The position numbers were made by a program, and so were the translations under genes. Below the pieces are notes generated by a model, which was not told the origin of the DNA, did not search any database, and saw only the letters and a list, made by a program, of their open reading frames with translations. Of a stretch of 64,000 nt of DNA, positions 7,407 through 14,901 are shown one piece after another. This DNA comes from Pantoea latae (GTDB lineage Bacteria; Pseudomonadota; Gammaproteobacteria; Enterobacterales; Enterobacteriaceae): the NCBI RefSeq assembly GCF_002077695.1, contig NZ_MWUE01000016.1, positions 1-64,000 on the forward strand, read 5' to 3'. Position 1 is the stretch's first letter. Every line of letters begins with the position of its first letter.

Positions 7407-9155
7407 ATGATTGAAGTGAACTCTTTTGCCGAACTGCGTACCACCAAACCCGCAGCTGCAGGCCAGGTCGCCAGCCTGAACCGCTACTACGACAAGGACT
7501 CTACCTTCCGTGGCGGCGGCGACTTTATCGGCTATCTCGGCACCACCACGCTGGCAGATGACGGCGGCACCATCGCGGTGGGCGACGGCTTCTACTGGAA
7601 GCGCACCATCAACGATCCCGCCGAGCTGAACGTGCTGCACTTCGGCGCGAAAGGGGATGGCTACACCGACGACACCGCGGCCTTTATGCGCATGTACAAC
7701 TGGACCAAAACCTGGAACGCCAACTGCGTCGCGCTGCCGGTGCGTTTCCCCGGCGGTAAGTTCCTGATCAAGCCTATCGATCTGAGCGCCACGGAAGCGA
7801 CCTTCTTTGGCCTGCTCGGCGACGACTCGCCGCTCGGCTCGCTGCCGCGCACCACCATTATCTCCGATAAAACCGCCACGCCGGTGTTCAAGGTGAAAGC
7901 GCGCCGCACGGTGATCAGCGGGATGGCGTGGAACGGCCAGGCCAGCGCCGATACCGTGAAAAATACCGGCACCATCACCGCCGATCTGGTGAGCAATAAC
8001 CAGCCGTTCTTTGAGAACACCTGTATCGAAGGGGAAACGGTGAATATTCACTGCTTCCGCGCGCAGAACACCGGCGGCACGGTGTTCAAGCTGCTGGATA
8101 CGCTCGACAGTAAGTTTGACCAGATCTATACCCTCTACACCTATTCGCGCGTGTTTGATGTGGGCTGGTCAAACTCACCGAAAGGCGTCTGGGACCACTC
8201 AACGGCTATCGAGCTGTCCAATGCCAACTTCCAGACCGGCTACGGCGACGCCACGCTCTATATGCCGCGCGTGACCCAGGGGATCCTGCGTAACGTCTGG
8301 ATCGAGCACACGCGTAACCCCGGCGACCTCTCTGACGGCGGCTGGACCATCGACACGCTGAACATTGAGGATTGCGGCAACCCGTTCAACCTCAACAATG
8401 CGCGCGTGGTGATGCGTCAGATCGGTCTGCAGTCAGGCGCCAGGATTTCGCAGGATGCCGCCAGCGGCCGCTGGCTCTCAACTTTCGAGTACGGTTATCG
8501 CCGCGATGAAAACCACGGCACCTTTATGACCGGCTCGCTGCGGGTAGGGTATTTCAGCGGTTATAAGGTCACCAACAACACCGACACCGAAAACTGGTAT
8601 CGCCTGGGCCAGTTCTTTTTCCCCAACGCCAACCAGCAGTGGGTGATTGAGATGATCGGCAAGGGCGACGCCACCTCACCATCCGCCACCGCCACCACGC
8701 CGGTGAATATGGTGGGGACTGGTAAAACCTGGATTAACCTGCAGCGGCTGGAAACCGTCTGGGCGGACGCCTGCCATATGGGGCAGCCGGCGGTGAAGGA
8801 TATCCGCTACAGCCGCGTCGGCACCACCTACGCGGTGGTCTGGGTAAAGCTGGCCGCGAACAGTGGGGACACCATGTTCAACCTGCAATGTACCGGCCCG
8901 ACGCGCTTCGATGCCGGTTCTTGCTCGCTGTTCCAGTCCGACATGTCGGTGGTGACGGACACTACTAAAATGGGGACGCTGAAACCGGCGGCACGCTTTG
9001 GCCTGCATAATGGACTGGCGGGTATCGGCGCCAACGAGAAAGGTGTACTTACGCTCGCGACGACCGCAGGTACGCCGACAAATAAAACCACGCCTTCGGG
9101 CTTTGTGCTGATCAATATCAATGGTACCGACCGCAAGGTTCCTTATTACGATTGA
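7407..9155 (+). CDS. Tailspike-like beta-helix protein (pectate-lyase superfold)
   Basis: A 582-residue protein with a strong GAGGAGG ribosome-binding site. Residues about 10-70 resemble the short lead-in of many tailspikes (TLADDGGTIAVGDGFYWKR). FGAKGDGYTDDTAAF at about 78-92 is the signature opening of the right-handed parallel beta-helix in phage tailspikes and depolymerases. The remainder is rich in Asn/Thr/Gly with repeated beta-strand character. No signal peptide and no P22-like virion-binding domain is seen. It would probably bind or cleave a surface polysaccharide. Related Erwinia and Pantoea proteins have been named after amylovoran AmsF, so capsule processing is an alternative. It is the last gene before the terminator at 9171. 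Confidence 0.75.
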   Translation: MIEVNSFAELRTTKPAAAGQVASLNRYYDKDSTFRGGGDFIGYLGTTTLADDGGTIAVGDGFYWKRTINDPAELNVLHFGAKGDGYTDDTAAFMRMYNWTKTWNANCVALPVRFPGGKFLIKPIDLSATEATFFGLLGDDSPLGSLPRTTIISDKTATPVFKVKARRTVISGMAWNGQASADTVKNTGTITADLVSNNQPFFENTCIEGETVNIHCFRAQNTGGTVFKLLDTLDSKFDQIYTLYTYSRVFDVGWSNSPKGVWDHSTAIELSNANFQTGYGDATLYMPRVTQGILRNVWIEHTRNPGDLSDGGWTIDTLNIEDCGNPFNLNNARVVMRQIGLQSGARISQDAASGRWLSTFEYGYRRDENHGTFMTGSLRVGYFSGYKVTNNTDTENWYRLGQFFFPNANQQWVIEMIGKGDATSPSATATTPVNMVGTGKTWINLQRLETVWADACHMGQPAVKDIRYSRVGTTYAVVWVKLAANSGDTMFNLQCTGPTRFDAGSCSLFQSDMSVVTDTTKMGTLKPAARFGLHNGLAGIGANEKGVLTLATTAGTPTNKTTPSGFVLININGTDRKVPYYD

Positions 9156-9170
9156 TGAGAAGCACGTTTT

Positions 9171-9197
9171 GGCGAGGCTGCGGCCTCGCCTTTTTTT
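9171..9197 (+). terminator. Terminator of the phage-derived unit
   Basis: A perfect 7-bp stem (GGCGAGG 9171-9177, CCTCGCC 9184-9190, loop CTGCGG) is followed by seven T, 16 bp after the tailspike stop. It separates the unit from the thrW promoter. Confidence 0.9.
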
Positions 9198-9289
9198 GTT
9201 TCTGACGCCTGAACGCGCAGGGCGGCGACGCGGCAGGGCGGTTTTGATGGTCAGATGACGAGAAAAGCAGCATCCGCGCGCTGCGGCTC

Positions 9290-9330
9290 TTGACGGAGGT
9301 GCCGCTTTTTTCTAACGTATTGCCCCGTAG
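9290..9330 (+). promoter_or_regulatory. thrW promoter with GC-rich discriminator
   Basis: TTGACG (9290-9295), 17 bp, then TAACGT (9313-9318), followed by a GC-rich discriminator (GCCCCG). This layout is typical of stable-RNA promoters under stringent control. It shows the 5' side of thrW is intact. Confidence 0.6.
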
Positions 9331-9343
9331 TCCCCACCTCTAT

Positions 9344-9416
9344 GCCGGTGTAGCTCAGTTGGTAGAGCAGCGCATTCGTAATGCGAAGGTCGCAGGTTCG
9401 ACTCCTGTTTCCGGCA
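9344..9416 (+). tRNA. thrW: tRNA-Thr (CGT anticodon), thrW position, aberrant 3' end
   Basis: A cloverleaf is evident: D-arm GCTCAGTTGGTAGAGC, anticodon loop TTCGTAA giving anticodon CGT, T-arm GCAGG-TTCGACT-CCTGT. The body is nearly identical to E. coli thrW. The acceptor stem is imperfect: 5' GCCGGTG faces 3' TTCCGGC, giving a U-U mismatch at pair 6:67 and a G-U at 7:66. The gene is followed by AATTCC, so CCA is not encoded, although E. coli thrW encodes it. thrW is the integration site of P22 and related elements, whose insertion replaces the 3' end of the gene. Confidence 0.9.
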
Positions 9417-9576
9417 ATTCCTCGACAAATTCTGGTCATTCACACAGCTCCATCTTTGATGTCTATGGTTACCGTGCGAAATAGAGCCGACTTTTGGTTA
9501 GACAGGCTTCTCTGGCGGTTAAAAGTTAACAGTTGTCAGTTGCGTAAAGAGAAATCTTTATTTTAAGAGGGGTTTG

Positions 9577-9678
9577 TTACATCAATCTAAGGTCAGCTAC
9601 GTTCGTGGATTCTCGATTGCCCGTCCAGTTCAATCCTCCCATCACATTCTCGATCATTTCTTTATTTAGCGTTCTCAT
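9577..9678 (-). CDS. 33-residue peptide with double-glycine leader (microcin-like)
   Basis: Short reading frame with GGAGAG 6 nt before the ATG at 9678. The first 15 residues, MRTLNKEMIENVMGG, closely resemble the 15-residue leader of microcin V (MRTLTLNELDSVSGG as remembered). They end in the Gly-Gly processed by C39-peptidase ABC exporters. The 18-residue remainder starts LNWTG and ends LRLM, has no cysteine, and is short for a microcin. It lies 35 bp downstream of a secreted-protein gene on the same strand in AT-rich DNA. No C39 exporter or immunity gene is recognised in the window. It could also be a signalling peptide or a chance frame. Confidence 0.55.
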   Translation of the reverse strand: MRTLNKEMIENVMGGLNWTGNRESTNVADLRLM

Positions 9679-9713
9679 TACACTCTCCGTGCTTGAGTAG
9701 AATATACGTTTAT

Positions 9714-10121
9714 CTAGTTACATCCGTTTGATCTAATTGATTTTATAACGTCATTAAACCGTTTTTTGTAGAGGATATCCCCCTGAAGAAAGGTGACATA
9801 GTCATTGTTATTTTCATGAGGAAATGAATCAAGTTCTTTTGAATTCAGTGTATAAAGTCCGCAGGCAGCATAAAGTTTAGCTTCATTAGTGGAATTCTCA
9901 CCTTTGAATATATTAATAAAGGTCTTTTCTGCCTTGCTATCTTTAATTATTTCCCGATATATTTTCTCACCATCACTGATTTTTCCAACAAATCCGTTCA
10001 TTCCGATGGAAAAGTAATGCGTTTTCTCTAATTTTTCCTGTTGTGACAGGTGGGCAGACGCACAGGTTGCGCAGCTAAATGTCAATAGCAACACAGTAAA
10101 GCTCCGTTTTATAAAGCTCAT
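9714..10121 (-). CDS. Secreted protein of unknown function
   Basis: A 135-residue product with a clear signal peptide (MSFIKRSFTVLLLTFSCATCASA). The mature part begins HLSQQEKLEKTHYFSIGMNGFVG, contains EAKLYAACGLYTL and ends SNGC-N. The pair of cysteines (about residues 91 and 134) could form a disulphide. I recall small enterobacterial secreted proteins with this G..G....E / A.LY...GL / GC layout, but no function. An upstream in-frame ATG at 10133 is less likely, since GGAA precedes 10121. Base composition is much more AT-rich than its neighbours, suggesting transfer. It is probably co-transcribed with the double-glycine peptide. Confidence 0.75.
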   Translation of the reverse strand: MSFIKRSFTVLLLTFSCATCASAHLSQQEKLEKTHYFSIGMNGFVGKISDGEKIYREIIKDSKAEKTFINIFKGENSTNEAKLYAACGLYTLNSKELDSFPHENNNDYVTFLQGDILYKKRFNDVIKSIRSNGCN

Positions 10122-10383
10122 ATAAGATTCCATTTTATCCAGTGATGTTAATTAAATTTCAAAATCTTTTAGTGCAAGGCAGGCAAGATATAAATAACTA
10201 ATAACCTGGTTTTGCCCGATTTTATATGATCTTTATCAATGCTTGCGCATGGCCGACCTCGCGTCTGCCGACCTAAACCAGACCTCTCCACGCGGCAGAA
10301 AAGCGATGCATCCACTACCTCCTCAGGTTAGATTAGCAAAATCAGTCTGTTAATCTATTCACTTACCACGACAGGATACGGAT

Positions 10384-10773
10384 ATGTTCGCTAAGCATTA
10401 CGAGGTTGATGAAAACCATATCGATTTCCAGGGCATCGTCGATGGCCTCTACTACCCCTTCTATATGGAGTGGACGCGTCACGCCTATATGCGCGAGGCA
10501 CTCGGCATCGACATTGAAGAGGAGTTCAAGCAGGGACGGCTCTACATGGTGCTGGAGTACTCGCTGCGCTTCCGTAAAAGCCTGCAAAAGGGCGATCGCC
10601 TGGAGGTCACCTGCGCGCTGGAGAAGAACGAAAAGCGCAACCGGGTTAACTTTGTCCAGCAGATTAAGGTTGACGGCGTGGTGTATGCCGAAGCGACCTT
10701 CGTGGCCACCTGCCTGAGCAACGGCAGGCCGAGTATGCCGGACGCGGTGATGAACGCCCTGAATTCCCAGTGA
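10384..10773 (+). CDS. Acyl-CoA thioesterase, hotdog fold (4HBT/YbgC-like)
   Basis: A 129-residue single-domain hotdog protein. The N-terminal segment DENHIDFQGIVDGLYYPFYMEWTRHAYMREALG corresponds to the 4HBT pattern D..d..G.V....Y..y.E..R......G. Residues 60-120 give the curved sheet (LRFRKSLQKGDRLEV and EATFVATCL). It would hydrolyse acyl-CoA thioesters in the cytoplasm; the substrate cannot be read from sequence. The canonical Asp/His around the helix start is partly altered (HIDFQG rather than DxxxHV), so activity is not assured. It appears monocistronic, with a hairpin (10785-10804) after the stop. Confidence 0.75.
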   Translation: MFAKHYEVDENHIDFQGIVDGLYYPFYMEWTRHAYMREALGIDIEEEFKQGRLYMVLEYSLRFRKSLQKGDRLEVTCALEKNEKRNRVNFVQQIKVDGVVYAEATFVATCLSNGRPSMPDAVMNALNSQ

Positions 10774-11502
10774 TATTTTGCGTGGAGGGCTGAGGCCAGC
10801 CCTCTATCTCTCTGCGCCGCGCCCGTGCCTGGTTTCTCTCTGCCCTGACGCCTCGCCCAATTCCTAGCCCGACACCCCACATTTACGCGACAGCGATCAC
10901 ATTAACCACGCTACATTTTTCCCGCTTTTTCGCCCTTTATTCGCTATTCTGCCTGTTTAATCTGGCATCAGAATTTAACAACATTCTGCTCTCAAGCTTA
11001 AGAGTGCATTACCGACGGCTAATAATTAAAAAGCGTGTCGCGAATAATCGATGATGAAGGCCGCTTAATGCAATAGCTGCATAAAGATGTCCCGCCCCTG
11101 AAAGCACAGCGTTTTCCCTCTTTTCTTACCAGGATTAATCTGAATGCGAAAAGCTATTTTTCGTCGATCGGCGAGGGTGCGCAACGTGCGTAATAAAGCG
11201 TAGGTCAAGGTTATTTCTCATTGCCGGGATAATTCTTAATGTAAAGCGTAACGCCCGCTTATCCATCCATTCTGATGAGAAAACAGAGCGGTCATACGGA
11301 AATTCCGGTTTCACCTTCTCCCCATTGACGGAATAAAAGCGACACGTAATATCTCTTCATTCAATGCTGCTTTTTTCTTGAGTCTCCCGACCGCCTTTCA
11401 GGGGAAAAGAAAAAACGCTCAAGCGATCCCGGTACTAAACGTTTATTGCGGCTATGGCTGCTTATTTTCCCACAGCCGCAACAGGATTTTTCCAGAGGAT
11501 TT
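10774..11502. other. 729-bp intergenic region before the glycosyltransferase cassette
   Basis: No gene is supported. A GAGGGCT/AGCCCTC hairpin (10785-10804) follows the thioesterase. The remainder is more AT-rich than neighbours and would hold the promoter of the polysaccharide cassette. I looked for a JUMPstart/ops element (GGCGGTAG core) and did not find one. Confidence 0.4.
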
Positions 11503-12498
11503 ATGGTGACGCTGAACAACCCGTTAATTAGCGTAATCGTGCCGGTGTATAACGCCGAAGAGTCGATTATTCGCTGCGTTGAGAGCGTGCTGGCGCAGCG
11601 GGTGCCGCGCGTCGAACTGATCCTGATTGACGACGGCTCCACCGACAGTTCGCCGCTGATGCTGGAGAGCTGGCGCGATCATCCGCAGGTGCGCATTATC
11701 ACCCAGCGCAACAACGGGGTCTCGTCGGCGCGTAACGCCGGCATTGCCGCGTCGCGCGGCAGCTGGCTGCGCTTTGTCGATGCGGACGATTTTCTGCCCG
11801 CCGACGCGCTCAGCCTCTGCCTGGCGCCGATCGATGAACACGTCGGGCTGATTGTCGGCGAGTCGCAGCACTTTACGCCGCAGGGCGAGCCGATTGCGCG
11901 CGCATTTCCCGCCGAGGCGCAGCGCGTGCTCAGCGCCCGCGACGCGGTGAACGATCTGCTCTATTTTCATCCGCGTCACGGTATCTGCGACAAACTCTTT
12001 AACGGCGAATTAATTCGCGCGCATCAGCTGCGCTTTAATGAACAGATCGCCAATTTCGAAGATCTGCTGTTTGTGATGCAGTATCTTAGCCTGCTCGACA
12101 GCCAGCGGGTAATTTGCATCAACAGCGTGATTTATCACTACGTCGAGTCGGAAAACTCCGCCACCCGCTCAGCGGTGCGGGAAAAACATTTCTCTTTCGC
12201 GCGCTCCTTTAGCGAAATGCAGCGGCTGCTGACGCGCAGCAACGATAAGTTTTTTTATTTCCTGCTGCTGAAGGTCTCTTCCGCCTATTTATATAAAGCG
12301 ATTGCCTCGGGCGAATTTAATCGCGCCTTTATTAACGATCATATTCGTCGCTACCGTCAGGCATTTAAATCCTATCTCTCGTCAGGCATGATCGTAAACG
12401 GCTGGAGTCTCTACTTCACGCTGTTTTTCTGTTCGCCGCGGCTGGTGTCGCAGCTGCGCAAGCTGGCGCAAAACGCGGCGCGCGGAGCTTCATCATGA
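11503..12498 (+). CDS. Glycosyltransferase family 2
   Basis: A 331-residue inverting GT-A glycosyltransferase. The N-terminal domain shows ISVIVPVYNAEESIIRCVESVL, the nucleotide-binding IDDGSTDSS, VSSARNAGI and the metal-binding FVDADDF. The C-terminal part has two weakly hydrophobic stretches near the end (SLYFTLFFCSPRLV) that may associate with the membrane. ATG 11503 has AGAGGA upstream and begins right before the domain; the frame stays open further up. The stop overlaps the flippase start by ATGA. It probably adds a sugar to an undecaprenyl-linked surface glycan. Confidence 0.85.
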   Translation: MVTLNNPLISVIVPVYNAEESIIRCVESVLAQRVPRVELILIDDGSTDSSPLMLESWRDHPQVRIITQRNNGVSSARNAGIAASRGSWLRFVDADDFLPADALSLCLAPIDEHVGLIVGESQHFTPQGEPIARAFPAEAQRVLSARDAVNDLLYFHPRHGICDKLFNGELIRAHQLRFNEQIANFEDLLFVMQYLSLLDSQRVICINSVIYHYVESENSATRSAVREKHFSFARSFSEMQRLLTRSNDKFFYFLLLKVSSAYLYKAIASGEFNRAFINDHIRRYRQAFKSYLSSGMIVNGWSLYFTLFFCSPRLVSQLRKLAQNAARGASS

Positions 12499-13784
12499 AA
12501 GAGAAACTAAAGAACTCGCTGTGGATGATCGCCGAAAAGATCATTGCGGTATTTGGCCTGATTTTCGTCACCTCTTTCGTGGCGAAATATGTCGGGCCGA
12601 CCACCTTCGGCATTATTTCCCTCTCGCTGCTGGTGTTTCAGTTTTTGCAGACGGTGGCCTATATGGGCAGCGACGTGATCCTGCTGAAACGGCTGTCGCA
12701 GAATAAAGGCTCCGGCATTCAACTGATGCTCTCCGCGTCGGTGCTGATCTTTACCCTCTATCTGCTGCTGGCGTCGGCGGGCATGGCGATTATGCGTGAA
12801 GAGATGACCTCACAGGCGCAGATTTTTATTATCGCCGCCGCCGTCGCCTGCCTTTTCTCCGCCATCGATTTGGTCAACGTCTTTAACGAGGCGATGCTGA
12901 ATGCGAAGCTGAACGTGATTGCTAACGCCGTTGGCCTGATCGTCAGCCTCTCGATCCGCTTTGCTATCTCCTGGTTCGAGCTGGATCCCGCCTGGCTGGC
13001 GCTGCCGATCGTGCTGGCGACCTTTATTCCATTCGTGATCAAACTGGCGCTGTTCCGCCGCTATGAAGGAGCGATGCGCGCGCCGAGCCGTAAACAGCTG
13101 AAGGCCTATTCGCGCTATATGCTCGCCTCCGGCGGCACGCTGATCTTCTCGGTGATCGCGGTGGCGCTCTACACGCGCCTTAACCAGTTCAGCGTCAGCT
13201 ACTTCCTCGGCGTCAAAGAGGCGGGCGTCTTCTCGGTGGCACTCACGCTCTCCGGCGCCTGGGTCTTTTTGCCCAACGCGCTGCTGGCGTCCTTCTATCC
13301 CGCCTTTTTCTCGGAGCGCGACCCAAAACGCGCCATCGTTAAAATCCAGCAGCTGCACCTGCTGGTGGTGGGGGTGTCGGCAATGGTGATCGCCGCCGTC
13401 GCGCTGCTGGCGCCGCCTTTTATTCACTATTTTTACGGCCCGGCCTACCAGGATGCGGTCGCACCTACGGTCTGGCTCTGTCTGGGCGCGATGTTCGGCC
13501 TGCTGAGCAGCGTCATGGACCGCTTTATCATCAAATACAACGGTTACGCCTATCTGGTGAAAAAAACCTTTTTCGTGCTGCTGATTTGCCTGGTGTCCTC
13601 TGCCGTGCTGGTGCCGCTCTATGGACTAACCGGCGCGGCCTTTAGCGTGATTTTAACCGAGCTACTTTCGTTTACGCTGCTGAATTACTTTTTTGCCGCT
13701 CAACCGATGTTCACTATTCATCGCTCTTTTTTCAGTGCTAAAAAAATATGGTTTTTATTAAACGACGCCAAAACCCTCAGATAG
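12495..13784 (+). CDS. Polysaccharide flippase (Wzx/MATE-like, oligosaccharide exporter)
   Basis: A 429-residue polytopic inner-membrane protein with about 12 hydrophobic segments. The opening KNSLWMIAEKIIAVFGLIFVT and VAKYVGPTTFGIISLSLLV is typical of Wzx-type flippases, which move undecaprenyl-linked units to the periplasmic face. It lies between two GT2 genes and overlaps the first, so the three form one operon for a surface glycan or its side-branch. No polymerase (Wzy), priming transferase or nucleotide-sugar gene is present. Confidence 0.8.
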   Translation: MKEKLKNSLWMIAEKIIAVFGLIFVTSFVAKYVGPTTFGIISLSLLVFQFLQTVAYMGSDVILLKRLSQNKGSGIQLMLSASVLIFTLYLLLASAGMAIMREEMTSQAQIFIIAAAVACLFSAIDLVNVFNEAMLNAKLNVIANAVGLIVSLSIRFAISWFELDPAWLALPIVLATFIPFVIKLALFRRYEGAMRAPSRKQLKAYSRYMLASGGTLIFSVIAVALYTRLNQFSVSYFLGVKEAGVFSVALTLSGAWVFLPNALLASFYPAFFSERDPKRAIVKIQQLHLLVVGVSAMVIAAVALLAPPFIHYFYGPAYQDAVAPTVWLCLGAMFGLLSSVMDRFIIKYNGYAYLVKKTFFVLLICLVSSAVLVPLYGLTGAAFSVILTELLSFTLLNYFFAAQPMFTIHRSFFSAKKIWFLLNDAKTLR

Positions 13785-13800
13785 TTAAGAGGAATTAAAA

Positions 13801-14796
13801 ATGATTCCAACACCAAAGTTCAGCATTATTATTCCCGCGTGGAATGCGCAGAAGACGCTGAGAAGAACCCTTATCAGCGTGCTGCAGCAAACCTGCGACG
13901 CCTGGGAAGTTATCGTGGTCAATGATGGCAGCACCGACAACACCGCCGCGCTGCTGGAGGAGTTTAGCTACCAGCCGAATATTCAGGTTATCCATCAGCC
14001 GAATAGCGGCGTCAGCGCGGCGCGTAATCGCGCGCTGCAGCAGGCGCAAGGGGACTTTGTTCTGTTCCTCGACGCCGATGACTGGGTGGACGATCACTTC
14101 CTCGCCAGCTTTGCGCAGACGCTGGAAAACAGCCACGGCAGGCCGGTGGATTTAATCGTCGGTAATCTGGTGGACGATCGCATCGGCAGCATCCGTAAAT
14201 ATGGCTATTTTGCGGCGCAGGAGATGCCTTATCTGCTGGGCGAGCTGGAGATGAGCGACAACATCGGCTATCTGCACAACAAGTGCTACAGCCGACGCGT
14301 CATTGAGGCGAACGGGCTGCATTTCCTCGAAGGGATCTCCATGAGCGAGGATCTGCTGTTCAACCTGCGCTATTTCAACAGCATCACCAACTGTCAGGTG
14401 ATTGACAGCGCCGCCTATCACTACGAAAACGTGATGGATTCGCTGTCAAAAAAGCGCGTGCAGTACAACGAACTCAAGGTGCGCAAGCAGTTTCTGACCG
14501 GGCTTTACGACACCATCATGCGTAAATATCAGCATCGCGATCTCGACTATTTTCTCAAAGGGGTGTCGAAGCGGGTGCTGGCGCTGGATATGCAGATTGT
14601 CACATCGATGTATCACGACTCGTTTACGCACAACGAAATCTCGCGGGAAATTAATGAGATTAAGCGCGGCAAATATTCGAAAGGGATTTTTATCCTGCTG
14701 AACCGTAACGAAAAGCTGAAATACATTATTATGAACTTCAACAGCTTTACGGCTTACTACTGTCTTTACGCCCTGTATAAGGCGCGTGCTTTTTGA
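13801..14796 (+). CDS. Glycosyltransferase family 2
   Basis: A 331-residue GT-A enzyme with FSIIIPAWNAQKTLRRTLISVLQQ, VVNDGSTDNTAALL, GVSAARNRAL and LFLDADDWVDD. The C-terminus carries a hydrophobic tail (ITAYYCLYALYKARAF region), suggesting membrane contact. It starts 16 bp after the flippase stop with GAGG upstream. Its length equals that of the first glycosyltransferase and the order of motifs is the same, so an old duplication is possible although the sequences have diverged. The donor and acceptor sugars cannot be inferred. Confidence 0.85.
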   Translation: MIPTPKFSIIIPAWNAQKTLRRTLISVLQQTCDAWEVIVVNDGSTDNTAALLEEFSYQPNIQVIHQPNSGVSAARNRALQQAQGDFVLFLDADDWVDDHFLASFAQTLENSHGRPVDLIVGNLVDDRIGSIRKYGYFAAQEMPYLLGELEMSDNIGYLHNKCYSRRVIEANGLHFLEGISMSEDLLFNLRYFNSITNCQVIDSAAYHYENVMDSLSKKRVQYNELKVRKQFLTGLYDTIMRKYQHRDLDYFLKGVSKRVLALDMQIVTSMYHDSFTHNEISREINEIKRGKYSKGIFILLNRNEKLKYIIMNFNSFTAYYCLYALYKARAF

Positions 14797-14864
14797 TGGA
14801 TGTGCTTCATCCGCTACACACCACCGGGTTCAAGGTTTCTGTGGTTTATCTGCGTTAAACCGCT

Positions 14865-14889
14865 CGGGCGGCCTGCACAAGGCCGCCCG
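14865..14889. terminator. Bidirectional hairpin between glycosyltransferase and MCP genes
   Basis: A perfect 10-bp stem (CGGGCGGCCT/AGGCCGCCCG) with a 5-nt loop sits between two convergent genes. The U-tract is weak on both sides. Confidence 0.6.
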
Positions 14890-14901
14890 ATGCTGACTGA
14901 C

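Noticed and set aside
10774..11502. JUMPstart/ops element for the glycan cassette
   Set aside because: No GGCGGTAG-like core found in the 729-bp leader.
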